A program made the position numbers and the translations under genes. This document shows positions 24,296 through 34,791 of a stretch of DNA of 35,560 bases, one piece after another (position 1 is the first letter of the stretch; each line of letters opens with the position of its first letter). The notes below the pieces were generated by a model that searched no databases, was not told the origin of the DNA, and saw only the letters and a list, made by a program, of their open reading frames with translations. Source of the stretch: Bacteroides sp. (GTDB lineage: Bacteria; Bacteroidota; Bacteroidia; Bacteroidales; Muribaculaceae); assembly GCA_014801985.1 (NCBI GenBank), contig JAAVDD010000014.1, forward strand, positions 1 through 35,560, in the 5' to 3' direction.

Positions 24296-27200
24296 TTATC
24301 TTGCCAACGACACATTGACCGATACTCCATAATTGGAATTACTTGTGGGATAGGATGAATTGCTCACGAGCGGAGTGTTGGTCTGATGATCGAAGAAAGC
24401 ATTAAGTGTGATTCGCTTACTCAAGACGTAGGAAGCCATGAAATTAATCGAGAATGTCTGGGTTCCCTGGGTTGCCTGCGTATAGGCTGTCTCGATTCTG
24501 CGGATCAGACTCTGGTTGTTTGAGAAAGCAAGATCAAGATTAAGCGATAGGTCGTTTGAAACTCCTCCCTGTCGACTTCCCAACTTTAGAATCTTATTAA
24601 AGTTGGCAATCTTATATCCTGCACCGACCTGCACCTGACGGCTCGTCGTCTCCACCACCTGTCCGGCCGAGCTATTAAGATTCAATGTTCTTGAATCTCG
24701 ATATTCAGCGTTAAGAGTCAGGTCATTGTAGAGCGTCACCTTCACACCAAATAATGGGGCGAACTTCTCTGTCACCGCCACAGAAGTAATATTAAAGGGT
24801 GTAGAGGGTATCGGGTTCTCACTCTGCACATCCTGAATAAATCCCAAGTCGCCACCTGCGCTAACCCAATTCATATAACTTGAATATGAACCAACGGAAT
24901 AGGTGCATTGATAAGCATGACTGAGAGTGAATGCCTTGAACCATCGGCTGAGGTTACCAAGTTTCACAAGCCCGTCGTAGGTTATACGCCAGTTCGGGCG
25001 CATTGCTCCAAGCCCATCGAAGTGGGCAAGTGAAATCTTCTGGGGGCTAACCCCGCTGTAGGCTGCAAGGAATGCAGGAATGAGGACATCGGAACTTGTC
25101 TGACTAACCACCCCTATCTCCGGATTATATTCCGCTCCGGCAAAGGAGGTCCCTTCAATGAATCCGGCATTGGGGTAACGCAAACCGCGATACTGCTGCT
25201 CCACCCTATCCGCCACTATCGGCAGATATTCGAGGAACTTGGTGAAGGCTTCGGATGCATAGCCATCGGCAGCCTTGGAATTACGCAAGGCTGTGGCGAA
25301 GGCCCAATGTGTGCGCACGTATGAACCGGAATATGAAGTCGGATTTCCGGTATACATGAACTGCATCTGCTCGGTTCTTGAATCCGTGAGATTGGAGGTC
25401 AGCAAAATCTTCAGACCTTTTATCGGTTCCAAAGTCAATTCAAAATTGAACTCCTTGCTGTGGTTCCAAAGGGCGGGTGAAATCTGATCACTGTCGGTGA
25501 TGAGCCATCCCCTCTCCCTTGCTTTCTCCACATAGTCCTCTCCATAGAAACCAAAAGCGAAATCCAAGCCGGGCGACATCGGGCCATAACTCTGCGACTG
25601 TCCGAAGATGTTACCTATGTTCGGTGAGAAGAGGGGCAGGTTAAGTGAATGAGAAGTCTTGTATCTGAACGAAAGTGAACGAGCCATCATAAGGAATCGA
25701 AGGCTATAATCACCAAATTCACTTGCAAAATTCTTCTTATCCTCTTTAAGGTTCTCCCTTACGGTAACCTTTACGTTATATGAACCGGTATCGGTGATTT
25801 CGATAGTATTCTCATCGATCACCTTGTAGTTCAGTTTACGCGGTTTCCCTCCCACCTCGGCAGTGAATTTCACCTTCTTTGTCTTTAGGTTATGCTTCAC
25901 AATTGTCGTGGTGTCGGAGCTAAGGGTAAATGCACGCTCAAATTTCTTTGCCTTCTTGGTCGGCGTCTTGCTATTCTTCTCCTTGCTGTTGCGGTTGGCA
26001 TTTCGATTGCTTGAAGAAGTCGAGAACCGCTTGTTGATCTTTTGCAGATAGGGAGATTTATTATACAGTGTCTCAAAATTGAACTTGGCATCCGCATTCC
26101 AGGAGCTTTGGTTCTGGATGGTGTTTCCAAGATAAAGATCATCTACAGTTGCACCCTTATCCCAACGATAGACGGAGTTATAGGTAACATTTCCGGTGAG
26201 ATAATCCAGGAAAGGAATCTTACTGAAGGGGGCACGGTACGTACCGGTGAAGGTCTGGTTATAATTCCAAGGCGTTCCGAGATGACGCACCGAGGTCAAC
26301 ACCGTCTCCTTCCATTCCCTGTATTCATCCGGGAAGAGCTTCTTATTGACCGCTCCCACGGTCTCCTCTATTCTCGCAGTGGTATTGCTTGAGAAGGAGA
26401 GTTGGAGCGATTTTATAAGATTCCATGTGATGGAGAACTGACGATCCCACGTAAAGTTCTTGCTCACCTGCACCGGAAGCTGGAAGTCGACATCGACTTC
26501 GCTGCGGGTCTGCTCTTCATAATAATATCTCTGGATTCCGGTATAGAATGTGAGGTTATTGAAAAGCCAGTTTATTTCCCACTCCTTGAAGTATTTCGCT
26601 GTCTTTCCTTTCCCTTTTATAAAGGAGAATGGCTTCCAAGGCTTGATATAGGGAGAATAGGTATAAGAGAAATTCCCTCGGTAATCATTGGTGTTCTGAT
26701 ACTCTGTGGTCGGATCGATGTTATGCTGTTTATTGAAGGAGAATGAAACCTGAAAGTTCGCAGGATCCCAAGGCATCGGCACCTTGCTCTGAACATTAAA
26801 TTTCAAATTCGACAACGAGAAGCTTTCCACCACCTTCTTCGTCACAGCATAATTCTTTATAGAATCGCGTTCAGACTTGGTGGTGGCCGCATCGAGAGCC
26901 TCGGAGAGGAGAATATCCTGATCGAGGGGATTATATTTCGGGGTGGTCAGTTCCTGCGAGCGAGAATAATAGATGGGAGCCGAGAGTTTAGCTTTCTCAG
27001 GAATGAATTTTCCGAGATCACCCTGCACAGCCACATTATACTGCTCATAATTGTCGAGGCGACGCTCTGAAAGACCCTGATCGACGCTTCCGAATCCGGC
27101 AGTCTCCTTATGAGCGGAGAAATTCACCATCGCCAGATCGCTCATTGCAAGGTTGGCATTCACATTAGCGGCCCATCCCCCGGATTCGTTGAATTCGGTT

Positions 27201-30200
27201 ACCTTCAATTCATTCACCCATACATCCCCATCCTTCACACTATTGGAACGGTTGCGGATACCGATAAGCATAACCCGGATATCGCTCAAGGAAGGATTAC
27301 CGAGCACGGCCACTGTATTCTGGTTATTCTCCGGGTCGTGGCCGGTATAGAGGGTGGCGTAGCCCACGCCCTCCACATTAGCACTCTTGTCGCGGTTTCG
27401 CTGGGTCTTTAGAGTAGTGAAGAGCTCGAAGGGCACATCCATGAAATTCTGGATAGGCCATACACGCTCACGATCCGTGGAGCTCATATTGTTATAGGAG
27501 CCGGGAGGGGTAAGCGTGAGAGGAATCTCATACTCATAATAGTTATTCTTCACATCGGAGCCAAGACGGACAAATACCGAAAGGTCTCCATTCTTGGTGT
27601 TAGTGATGTTGTCGATGAGGGCTTCGGCATGAATCCACATCTGCATACGCTTGTAGATACGAAGGTCGAGCTGTGTGTTCTTATATATACCTCTTGCGTC
27701 GCCGGGTTGAAGCCCTGTCACCTTCATAGAAAGCGACTGCTCGTTGAGCTGCGTTGCCTGCGACTGGCCGGGATCCTGAATACGGGTCACGCCGGGAGGA
27801 AGAACATAGTTTACCGGAGTGCGGGCATTATTCTCTTCAATATTTACAACCGACATATCAAGCTCACCCTCTGCCGGAGAATCATTGCGGCTGTTAAGAT
27901 TGAACTTATAGTCGCGCCATTCGCCGCGCACGAGTTCAAGAGTGGCGAAACGAAGATGTGTCGTCTCCTTGAAACCTGTCATGAACATACGGGCGAACCT
28001 AACAGTAGAGAAGTCGCTGATACCTCCGACCACCTTGTCGGGGGAACTCAAGGGAATCTTGAACTGATACCATACAGCACGCTGACGGCCGGAGGCGGTG
28101 TTCACCTCCGATTCCTGTATATCCGTAATATAATTCTTACCTACCTCCAGATCCTCCGGGCGAATCGAGACCTTGTACTGGAAGTATCGCTCATATTCAT
28201 TGAGCGTGTTATCCTGATTGATATCCTCCACATCAGGCACGGCACGAGCCGACTGATAAAGAGGATTATCCGATTGGTCGGGAGAAAGGGAGTTGCCCTC
28301 CACACCATTATATCTCTTATAGCGGGTGAGGATATCGGAATGATTCTCGTCATAGTATGGGCTACGGAAGAAATGGTAATTATCTCCCGCAGGGTCGTTC
28401 ATTGCAGAGAATGGGTCATCCTGCATGGCAGAGATGGTGGATGCAGGAAGTTTGGCGCGAAGACGGTCGAGATACTCTTTATAGGTATCGAAACTATACT
28501 CATCTGCATTAGGAAGTCCGTCAAGACCCACATCCTGCATCGGACGCGCATTCTCGGAATTTTCAAAAGCATAGGTCAAGGAATTCTGACGCGACACCTT
28601 ACCCCACTTCGTCTCGGCGATGAATTCATTATTTCCGTCGATGGGAAGACCATTCTCATAACTCTTCATACCATCTTTAAGAATATCCTCACTCATCTCA
28701 CCGAAGTTGAAATAGAGGTCACCTCCTTCTGTATTGGGATTGTCGGGATCAAGGAATGGGTCGAGCATCCAGAACTGCAGATATTCCACATTGGATGTCT
28801 CGAAGTTGGTATTGTCCATCTTTCGCATTATACCTCCCCAGCGTTTCTCCGGATGAAGGAGGTTACCATCAGAGTCAATATCATCTGCATCGAGGTTATA
28901 CGGGCCGCGCTCCTTCGGATAGAAGGAGAGACTGAGGGTCTGGATATAGTTGGCTTCTCCATATGCAAGGTCTCGATAGGGATAAAGCTCACTTATCTTA
29001 ACCTCGCGGACATACGGATTGGAGAGATACCATGGATCGCTCTTCATATAACCCGGCACCATCGAGGAGTTGCGTTGGGTCCACATACGGTCGATATAAT
29101 ACCATGCCAATAGCGCACGGTTCTTTCCATACGCCACATCATTCATCAGTCCTGCCTCTGGGAAGAGGGCGTCGGCACTGCTATCGTATGGAGTCGATGC
29201 AAGAAACCATGAATAGGGTGAGCGCAGGTCGATGCCGGTCTGTGTGGCTTCGAAATCGTCAATATAGCTTGAACCCTTGTTGGTGCCGCTCTTCTGCTTG
29301 GCAGGCACAAGCTGGGCAAACTCGGCATTGAGGCTGAACGTGGAGGGGCTGACGGCATTAACGGTAGGAATCTTGTTGACCAGATTGGTGAGCCACATAA
29401 ATTCCTTATTATAGGATAAGTTGAGACCCCACATCGTATTATTTATTAGCTCATCGCCGATGTTCACTTTCTCCGTCAAGGCTTTTTCAGAGAAATTAAG
29501 GATTGTGGCACCGACTGTAAGATCCTTATTGAAACGATACTGGGCATCAAGACCGAGGAGGGTCTTTCGCTGCATACTGAAGAGCGACTGGTTCTCAAGA
29601 GTCACACTTACATTCGTTCCCGAATCAATGATACTCTGATTGGTAATAGTGACAATACCCATGGAATAATCCACGGTATAGTCGCTGTTCTCAGTCAGCT
29701 CCACACCTCCGGCCATGACCACAACCGATCCGCGGGGTACATTCATCGCATTCAAACGTATCTGCGCACCGCCCGAAGCCTGATATTCACCGACAAGAGA
29801 ATATTTGTTTTTATCGGCAAACTGACGGGCCACAACGAGCGTGGAGTCGTAAAGCTCCTTATATACATACTCCTTGGCTATCTCCGGATTTCCAATCTTT
29901 CTTTCCAGATGAGCTCCGAAAGGCTCAGCCACAGGGAAGATTATTTTTCCCGATGATGACTGCACGGTGTATCCCTCCACATAGTCGAAGAAACCATCGG
30001 AATTGGATTCCTGGTTGGAGTCTATGCGGTCAAGGTTCATCACTTGAAGGAGTGGCACCTTACTGATTGAACCGATTGGCAGATAGTTTATTTCGGTTCC
30101 CGTAGTGTCGGAAAGGAATTTGATGTTTAGTTTGAAGTTTTTGCTCTGAAGCTGGTAAGCCCCCAAAGCATAGACGTTTTTCATCATCAGTCGCCACATG

Positions 30201-31765
30201 GGGAGTTTGGTGGAAACGGTGGTGCTTCGCAGCATCTTGAGATAAAGCGACTGATCGGTGGCTGTAACATCGGAAGAGAACTCCCCGACCTGATACACCT
30301 TTCCACCGTAGGTGTACTCATATGCCACTGCCAGAACCTCATCCGTGTTGAGGGCGGATTTCAAAGAAATATATCCAAGGTCGGAATTAAGTGTGTACTC
30401 GCTGGTCTTCAGAAGGCGAGCACTCTCCACTTTCTCATAATCCTTTCCACCTTCGATACCAAATGCGCGAAGAGGCTCAAGAGCCTGGGTCACCATATTA
30501 ATGTTCCTGGCATCCGGATAATTGTTCTTTATCTCTTCGAGAAGGTTGTTGGATTGGTTGGTCGGGATGGCCATGCTTGTATTAGGAATCCAATGATCGT
30601 TGGCCAGACGTGTATTCTCGCCAAGATCCATGAAGCCCACAAAGTTACGGCTCTCATTGAAATTGCTGTTCTTATTTGTCACCCATACCTCAATACGGGT
30701 GATTTTAATTCCCGACGACACGTGAGGAAGCTTCGAGGCGAAGCTGTCGTAATTGTCGTAGAAATATTGTGCAAGGAAGAAGTGACGGTTGGCGTCATAA
30801 TTGTCGGCTTTGATGGAGAACTGAGTGGTCTGCACGCCTCCGGAGGTGCTGACAGTCTTCGATTCGGAGTTCTGTTGCGAAAGAAGACCGGTCAGTGTCA
30901 GTTTTCCAAACTGCAATTTGGTCTTGAAACCGAAGAGCGCCGTTCCTCCACGGATAAGGCTTGAACCGGTGGTCATGCTGACGTTACCGGCCTCGATACT
31001 CTTGATTATCTCATCCTCCTTACCTTCATAATTGAGTTTGAGGTTCTTGGAATCAAAGTCAAAAGTAGCGTCGGTGTTATAGGTCATGTTGAATTTCAAC
31101 TTGTCGCCTACCGAGGCATTCACGGTTGCCTGGATTTTCTGGTCAAAGTCGAAATATGTTTTGCGTCGGTTGCGCAGAGAGAGGGAAGGGTTATCCGTTT
31201 TGTTGCTCTTCACTCCCATTGAGAGCTGAATGGAGCCTTGTGTGGTGAGACGCACACCACCCGGTCCGAACACCTTGTCGAGCGGGCCGAGTGCGAAATT
31301 CATATCGAAGATATTAAAGGGTTGTTTCTCCTTCTGCTCGAAACTCTCAGCGTTTTTCTCCCTGAAATAGCTGTAGAGATCCTTGCGCATCATCGCCTGA
31401 TTATATTCCTCGGCTGTCATCATCGCCGGGGTCACAATGTCACGGTCGCCGACACGGGTGTGAATGACATACATCCCCGACTCCGGGTCGTAGATAGCCT
31501 CGGTCTTTACATTGGATGGAGTCCGGAGATCGGCAGGATACTCATCAGAGGGATTAAAAGGCTCGGATGAAGGAGCCACAGTAGGCTGCACTCCATAGCG
31601 TATTGCCACGGAGTCGCCCGGATTCCCATTGACAGTCTCCCCTTCAGGAATCTGAGGAGGGGGAGCCAACTCACTCTTATAATACTGGGAATAGCTTATA
31701 AGCGACAAGAGCAGTGTTGCAGTCAACACTGCCATAGTAAAGTATCTTTTCTGGAAAACCCTCAT
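24296..31765 (-). CDS. sprA: Type IX secretion outer-membrane translocon SprA (Sov)
   Basis: 2489 residues, within the usual SprA size of about 2,300-2,500. SprA forms the very large single-chain beta-barrel pore of the type IX secretion system in the outer membrane, through which proteins with T9SS tail domains leave the cell; it is also required for gliding in gliding species. The N-terminus has a signal sequence (MRVFQKRYFTMAVLTATLLLSLISYSQ). The rest is rich in alternating amphipathic beta strands with Asn, Ser and Tyr, as expected of a barrel. It contains blocks I associate with SprA such as NFALGPLDKVFGPGGVRLTT near 160 and SYIDDFEATQTGIDLRSPY near 840. The C-terminus ends in strand-like sequence (YGVSVNVSLAR). 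It abuts ruvA directly: the ruvA stop is the base before its own start. That ruvA-sprA order is conserved in Bacteroidota. Large open frames on the opposite strand are shadows. Confidence 0.92.
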   Translation of the reverse strand: MRVFQKRYFTMAVLTATLLLSLISYSQYYKSELAPPPQIPEGETVNGNPGDSVAIRYGVQPTVAPSSEPFNPSDEYPADLRTPSNVKTEAIYDPESGMYVIHTRVGDRDIVTPAMMTAEEYNQAMMRKDLYSYFREKNAESFEQKEKQPFNIFDMNFALGPLDKVFGPGGVRLTTQGSIQLSMGVKSNKTDNPSLSLRNRRKTYFDFDQKIQATVNASVGDKLKFNMTYNTDATFDFDSKNLKLNYEGKEDEIIKSIEAGNVSMTTGSSLIRGGTALFGFKTKLQFGKLTLTGLLSQQNSESKTVSTSGGVQTTQFSIKADNYDANRHFFLAQYFYDNYDSFASKLPHVSSGIKITRIEVWVTNKNSNFNESRNFVGFMDLGENTRLANDHWIPNTSMAIPTNQSNNLLEEIKNNYPDARNINMVTQALEPLRAFGIEGGKDYEKVESARLLKTSEYTLNSDLGYISLKSALNTDEVLAVAYEYTYGGKVYQVGEFSSDVTATDQSLYLKMLRSTTVSTKLPMWRLMMKNVYALGAYQLQSKNFKLNIKFLSDTTGTEINYLPIGSISKVPLLQVMNLDRIDSNQESNSDGFFDYVEGYTVQSSSGKIIFPVAEPFGAHLERKIGNPEIAKEYVYKELYDSTLVVARQFADKNKYSLVGEYQASGGAQIRLNAMNVPRGSVVVMAGGVELTENSDYTVDYSMGIVTITNQSIIDSGTNVSVTLENQSLFSMQRKTLLGLDAQYRFNKDLTVGATILNFSEKALTEKVNIGDELINNTMWGLNLSYNKEFMWLTNLVNKIPTVNAVSPSTFSLNAEFAQLVPAKQKSGTNKGSSYIDDFEATQTGIDLRSPYSWFLASTPYDSSADALFPEAGLMNDVAYGKNRALLAWYYIDRMWTQRNSSMVPGYMKSDPWYLSNPYVREVKISELYPYRDLAYGEANYIQTLSLSFYPKERGPYNLDADDIDSDGNLLHPEKRWGGIMRKMDNTNFETSNVEYLQFWMLDPFLDPDNPNTEGGDLYFNFGEMSEDILKDGMKSYENGLPIDGNNEFIAETKWGKVSRQNSLTYAFENSENARPMQDVGLDGLPNADEYSFDTYKEYLDRLRAKLPASTISAMQDDPFSAMNDPAGDNYHFFRSPYYDENHSDILTRYKRYNGVEGNSLSPDQSDNPLYQSARAVPDVEDINQDNTLNEYERYFQYKVSIRPEDLEVGKNYITDIQESEVNTASGRQRAVWYQFKIPLSSPDKVVGGISDFSTVRFARMFMTGFKETTHLRFATLELVRGEWRDYKFNLNSRNDSPAEGELDMSVVNIEENNARTPVNYVLPPGVTRIQDPGQSQATQLNEQSLSMKVTGLQPGDARGIYKNTQLDLRIYKRMQMWIHAEALIDNITNTKNGDLSVFVRLGSDVKNNYYEYEIPLTLTPPGSYNNMSSTDRERVWPIQNFMDVPFELFTTLKTQRNRDKSANVEGVGYATLYTGHDPENNQNTVAVLGNPSLSDIRVMLIGIRNRSNSVKDGDVWVNELKVTEFNESGGWAANVNANLAMSDLAMVNFSAHKETAGFGSVDQGLSERRLDNYEQYNVAVQGDLGKFIPEKAKLSAPIYYSRSQELTTPKYNPLDQDILLSEALDAATTKSERDSIKNYAVTKKVVESFSLSNLKFNVQSKVPMPWDPANFQVSFSFNKQHNIDPTTEYQNTNDYRGNFSYTYSPYIKPWKPFSFIKGKGKTAKYFKEWEINWLFNNLTFYTGIQRYYYEEQTRSEVDVDFQLPVQVSKNFTWDRQFSITWNLIKSLQLSFSSNTTARIEETVGAVNKKLFPDEYREWKETVLTSVRHLGTPWNYNQTFTGTYRAPFSKIPFLDYLTGNVTYNSVYRWDKGATVDDLYLGNTIQNQSSWNADAKFNFETLYNKSPYLQKINKRFSTSSSNRNANRNSKEKNSKTPTKKAKKFERAFTLSSDTTTIVKHNLKTKKVKFTAEVGGKPRKLNYKVIDENTIEITDTGSYNVKVTVRENLKEDKKNFASEFGDYSLRFLMMARSLSFRYKTSHSLNLPLFSPNIGNIFGQSQSYGPMSPGLDFAFGFYGEDYVEKARERGWLITDSDQISPALWNHSKEFNFELTLEPIKGLKILLTSNLTDSRTEQMQFMYTGNPTSYSGSYVRTHWAFATALRNSKAADGYASEAFTKFLEYLPIVADRVEQQYRGLRYPNAGFIEGTSFAGAEYNPEIGVVSQTSSDVLIPAFLAAYSGVSPQKISLAHFDGLGAMRPNWRITYDGLVKLGNLSRWFKAFTLSHAYQCTYSVGSYSSYMNWVSAGGDLGFIQDVQSENPIPSTPFNITSVAVTEKFAPLFGVKVTLYNDLTLNAEYRDSRTLNLNSSAGQVVETTSRQVQVGAGYKIANFNKILKLGSRQGGVSNDLSLNLDLAFSNNQSLIRRIETAYTQATQGTQTFSINFMASYVLSKRITLNAFFDHQTNTPLVSNSSYPTSNSNYGVSVNVSLAR

Positions 31766-32344
31766 TTAAAGCATCTTCAATGCCTGCTTTATCGCTTTCT
31801 CGGTAGTGATTTGCGGGTCGCTGGAGAATATCTTTTTCAACACCTTCTGGCTTTGCTGTGCAGTGAAGCCAAGCATCACAAGAGCGGCGACGGAATCATC
31901 ATACGATTCGCCTGCAGGCGTACTTACTAATAACGTTGCTTCATCCGCTTTTATTTTATCTTTGAGATCCACGATGATACGCTGCGCTGTCTTCCCCCCT
32001 ATTCCCTTCACGGCCTTAAGAGCCGAATCCTGACCGGAAGCGATCGCCCCTTCAAGCTGCTGGGTAGTCATGGAGGAGAGTATAAGACGTGCCGTATTGG
32101 GTCCGACGCCGCTCACCCCTATCAGCAGACGGAATAATTCTCGGCTCCTTTTGCTGAGAAATCCGAATAGAACATGGGCATCCTCGCGTATCGATTCATG
32201 GACATACAGCTTTGCTGATCCGGTTGCCGGTATCTCCGGATAATCTATGAGCGTGATATTTATTTCATATCCTACGCCTCCGCAATCTATAACTGCTATG
32301 GTGGGGGTCAGTTCGGCCACCTCTCCTCTTATATAATCAATCAT
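31766..32344 (-). CDS. ruvA: Holliday junction branch migration subunit RuvA
   Basis: 192 residues, normal length. Tetramer that holds four-way DNA junctions and loads the RuvB motor. Domain I is an OB fold ([20 protein letters not shown]). Domain II has two helix-hairpin-helix motifs, [17 protein letters not shown] and [20 protein letters not shown]. Domain III (about 140-192) ends in the RuvB-binding three-helix bundle ([20 protein letters not shown]). Start ATG at 32344, AT-rich leader. It is the first gene of the long minus-strand run and ends one base before sprA begins, so translation may be coupled. Confidence 0.95.
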   Translation of the reverse strand: MIDYIRGEVAELTPTIAVIDCGGVGYEINITLIDYPEIPATGSAKLYVHESIREDAHVLFGFLSKRSRELFRLLIGVSGVGPNTARLILSSMTTQQLEGAIASGQDSALKAVKGIGGKTAQRIIVDLKDKIKADEATLLVSTPAGESYDDSVAALVMLGFTAQQSQKVLKKIFSSDPQITTEKAIKQALKML

Positions 32345-32490
32345 TCTTTTCTTCTTTTTTATCTATTAACTCATTCTGCTCCCTGCTTATTGCATCCTTA
32401 AAATCATACTTTACCAAACGGGTCTTCTTTTAATCATGTCCATACAATATCCATTCATGACTCTACGTTTTCATTTTTATCCGGTTATTT

Positions 32491-32523
32491 TTTGGCAAAG
32501 CCATAAAAAACCATTACATTTGT
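32491..32523 (+). promoter_or_regulatory. Promoter for the exported protein-recR-acetyltransferase group
   Basis: TTTGG at 32491-32495 as the -33 element, 19 bp spacer, TACATTTGT at 32515-32523 as the -7 element (TAnnTTTGY). The first ATG is 28 bp downstream. Confidence 0.8.
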
Positions 32524-32551
32524 AGAAACAACTTTTTAAAACTTAATAGAT

Positions 32552-32947
32552 ATGAAAAATTTGATTTTATCCATCTGTCTCTCAATCTGCGCTCTTTTCG
32601 GTGCTGTCAAAGTTTCCGCTCAGACCATCCCGGCATCCATGCTCCCTGAGATTGTGGCTGAAATGCAGAAACTTTGTCCTCAGGAAGTGGAGAAAGGGAT
32701 GGTTATGAACAAGGTCTATCTTCAGAACTCAAATTCTGAGATTGTATTTGATTTCACATTCAATGAGAAGATATATGGTGTTTCCTCTTCTGAACTCATT
32801 AAAGAATTCAAGGAAATGACTCCTGCACAAAAGAAACAGTATTTAGGGGAGGAGTTTGCTCAGATTGCAACTATGCTTCCTGTGCCGGTCTATGCCAACT
32901 TTATATTTGCCGATGGCAAAACCTTTAAGATGAAACTCACTGATTAA
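32552..32947 (+). CDS. Small exported protein of unknown function
   Basis: I do not recognise a family. 131 residues. Sec signal [20 protein letters not shown] with cleavage probably after VSA or SAQ near residue 23-24. The mature part of about 107 residues is mixed helix and strand ([58 protein letters not shown]) with a single Cys. It could be a small periplasmic protein. Its TAA overlaps the ATG of recR by one base (TAATG), so recR translation is likely coupled to it. It has its own promoter. Confidence 0.78.
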   Translation: MKNLILSICLSICALFGAVKVSAQTIPASMLPEIVAEMQKLCPQEVEKGMVMNKVYLQNSNSEIVFDFTFNEKIYGVSSSELIKEFKEMTPAQKKQYLGEEFAQIATMLPVPVYANFIFADGKTFKMKLTD

Positions 32948-33567
32948 TGGATTCATTAAATTCCCCATTATTGGATAATGCAGTCGCAGAGCTGTCTAAG
33001 CTTCCCGGAATCGGGAGAAAGACAGCTCTGCGACTTGCGTTGCATCTTCTTCGGCAGGAAAAGGAAACATCGCTTGCTTTAGGAACCTCGATAATAGAGA
33101 TGAGGGAGAATATTCGTTATTGCCGAAGATGTCACAACATCAGCGAAAATGAACTCTGTCCTTTCTGCTCCGACCCTCGGCGCGACAGCAAGACCGTCTG
33201 CGTTGTGGAGAATGTAAAGGATGTGCTCACTGTCGAGGCTACCCGCGAACATAACGGACTCTATCATGTGCTTGGAGGTCTTATATCCCCTCTCGATGGC
33301 GTTTCTCCTTCCGATCTTGAAATTGATTCGCTTGTAAAAAGAGTGAAGGAGGAGAAAATCGAGGAGATTATACTTGCCTTGAGCCCTACGATGGAGGGTG
33401 ATACCACCAATTTTTATATCTACCGTAAACTGGCCGGTCTCCCTGTGAAGATTACAATGCTTGCGAGAGGACTCGCGATAGGCAACGAACTTGAATATGC
33501 CGACGAGCTTACATTAGGCCGTTCGATTCTTAACCGTACACCTTTTTCAGATTCATTCCATGAATAG
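32947..33567 (+). CDS. recR: Recombination protein RecR
   Basis: 206 residues, normal length. With RecO (and RecF) it loads RecA onto SSB-coated gaps. Helix-hairpin-helix near the N-terminus ([20 protein letters not shown]). Zinc finger [16 protein letters not shown] at about 59-74, then the Toprim domain [20 protein letters not shown] with the conserved Glu, [20 protein letters not shown] and [17 protein letters not shown]. The C-terminal walker-like element [19 protein letters not shown] is intact. Translationally coupled to both neighbours: 1-base overlap with the exported protein and 8-base overlap with the acetyltransferase. Confidence 0.97.
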   Translation: MDSLNSPLLDNAVAELSKLPGIGRKTALRLALHLLRQEKETSLALGTSIIEMRENIRYCRRCHNISENELCPFCSDPRRDSKTVCVVENVKDVLTVEATREHNGLYHVLGGLISPLDGVSPSDLEIDSLVKRVKEEKIEEIILALSPTMEGDTTNFYIYRKLAGLPVKITMLARGLAIGNELEYADELTLGRSILNRTPFSDSFHE

Positions 33568-34090
33568 AATTCTTTCCGACGATAACCTTACGCTTCGACC
33601 CGTGGAACCGGCGGATGCCGATTTCATGTGGGCTGTGGAGAGCGACTCCCTGCAGTGGATACAAAATTCTTTGGTCGCTCCTTTTTCAAGAGAGAATCTG
33701 CATCAGTATGCATGCAACTATGAGGCAGATCCTTATTTAGCCGAACAATTGCGACTTATTATTGTGGATCAGTCGGGTAAAAGAATGGGAATTGCCGACC
33801 TTTATGAATTATCATCTCAGCATCACACATCCTGGGTCGGGATATATATTTTACCCGAATTTCGTCGAGTGGGGATTGCCCTCAATGCCCTGCGACTTCT
33901 TGAGGGATATGCTCTGAAAATCCTTAACCTCCGACAAATAGGTGCTAAGATTGTAGAGGGAAACGATATTAGTATGCAATTGTTTATGAAAGCCGGATTC
34001 GAATGGAACGGCACTCTGAAAAACTGGATTCAATCAGGTAAAGACACCTTCTCACTTCATATTCTCCAGAAGGAACTTTTGTCGCTTTAA
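33560..34090 (+). CDS. GNAT-family acetyltransferase (RimJ/RimL-like)
   Basis: 176 residues. GCN5-related N-acetyltransferase: [20 protein letters not shown] at the N-terminus, the acetyl-CoA loop region [20 protein letters not shown] (R-x-x-G-x-A form of the RxxGxG/A motif) at about 94-113, and the end strand [20 protein letters not shown] (N-x-x-S-x-x-L-F-x-K-x-G-F). Family members acetylate ribosomal protein termini, aminoglycosides, polyamines and amino sugars; the substrate here is not known. It overlaps recR by 8 bases and ends the plus-strand group. No terminator is visible in the 37 bp before the convergent YqgE gene. Confidence 0.87.
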   Translation: MNRILSDDNLTLRPVEPADADFMWAVESDSLQWIQNSLVAPFSRENLHQYACNYEADPYLAEQLRLIIVDQSGKRMGIADLYELSSQHHTSWVGIYILPEFRRVGIALNALRLLEGYALKILNLRQIGAKIVEGNDISMQLFMKAGFEWNGTLKNWIQSGKDTFSLHILQKELLSL

Positions 34091-34127
34091 TTCATCTAAA
34101 TCTTAATTCTCTCCCTTCCCCTCTCTC

Positions 34128-34751
34128 CTAATTCTCTTCCGGATTCTCCGGAATAAGCAGCCAGCTCCTATATTTATTGCCAAGCCTCCCGACTTCACGT
34201 CGCCAATATTCATTCCCTTTACCTATCAATGCATCATTCATTTTCTCCGGCTTGGTCAATGCCCACGAATGATTGAGAATCTCACCCGCAAGCTGGTCTT
34301 TGCTCCAGCCGCTATAACCTAAAAAGAAACGCAGTTTCCCCTCTAATTGCTCCTCCGAATTTATATATGCCATCACTTGATCCAGATCTGCTCCGACGTA
34401 TAGACCCGGTGCCACCTCCTGTGCCCCTTCAAAAAGGTCGCCTAAGGTGTGGAGCATAAACAGACGGTCGGCTTCAACCGGCCCCCCCGAATAGACTCTC
34501 ACCCTCTTCCCTGCACTCCATTGTGGAAAGAGATCCTGTAATGTGACCGGGGTCGGGACATTGAGTGTCAATCCAACATGGCTGTGATCGTTATCTTCCT
34601 CAAGGAGAAGTACTACACTTCGCTTGAAGTATGGTTGATCGAGCATTGGCTCGGCTATAAGAATATCACCCTTCCTGGGGAAAAGATTGTCGGGTTCTTT
34701 ATATATCAATGATTCTATATCTATTTCTGTATCCATCTTTATGTTTTCCAT
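34128..34751 (-). CDS. YqgE/AlgH-family protein (UPF0301)
   Basis: 207 residues. Family signature: GDILIAEPMLDQPYFKRSVV, LLLEEDNDHSHVGLTLNVPT, VYSGGPVEADRLFMLHTLGD, and FFLGYSGWSKDQLAGEIL. The YqgE fold has no known enzymatic activity; in other bacteria it is called AlgH for an effect on transcription. The family start is MENIKMDTEIDIESLIYKEP, with about 25 residues of leader ahead of the conserved domain. A 241-bp MITE-like element sits 40 bp upstream of the start, so its original promoter may have been disturbed. Confidence 0.9.
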   Translation of the reverse strand: MENIKMDTEIDIESLIYKEPDNLFPRKGDILIAEPMLDQPYFKRSVVLLLEEDNDHSHVGLTLNVPTPVTLQDLFPQWSAGKRVRVYSGGPVEADRLFMLHTLGDLFEGAQEVAPGLYVGADLDQVMAYINSEEQLEGKLRFFLGYSGWSKDQLAGEILNHSWALTKPEKMNDALIGKGNEYWRREVGRLGNKYRSWLLIPENPEEN

Positions 34752-34791
34752 TAGTATTTATTCCTTTCCTGTGAAATTACTTTTTCTTTTC

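Noticed and set aside
27629..29113. 494-codon plus-strand open frame opposite sprA
   Set aside because: It lies antisense within a clear SprA coding frame, has an atypical His/Ile-rich composition and no family features. It is a codon-usage shadow, as are the other plus-strand frames at 24300-31700.
34137..34153. TTCCGGA-TTC-TCCGGAA hairpin at the end of the yqgE gene
   Set aside because: It comes from two near-identical codon groups encoding PENPEE in the C-terminus and has no T tract, so I do not count it as a terminator.
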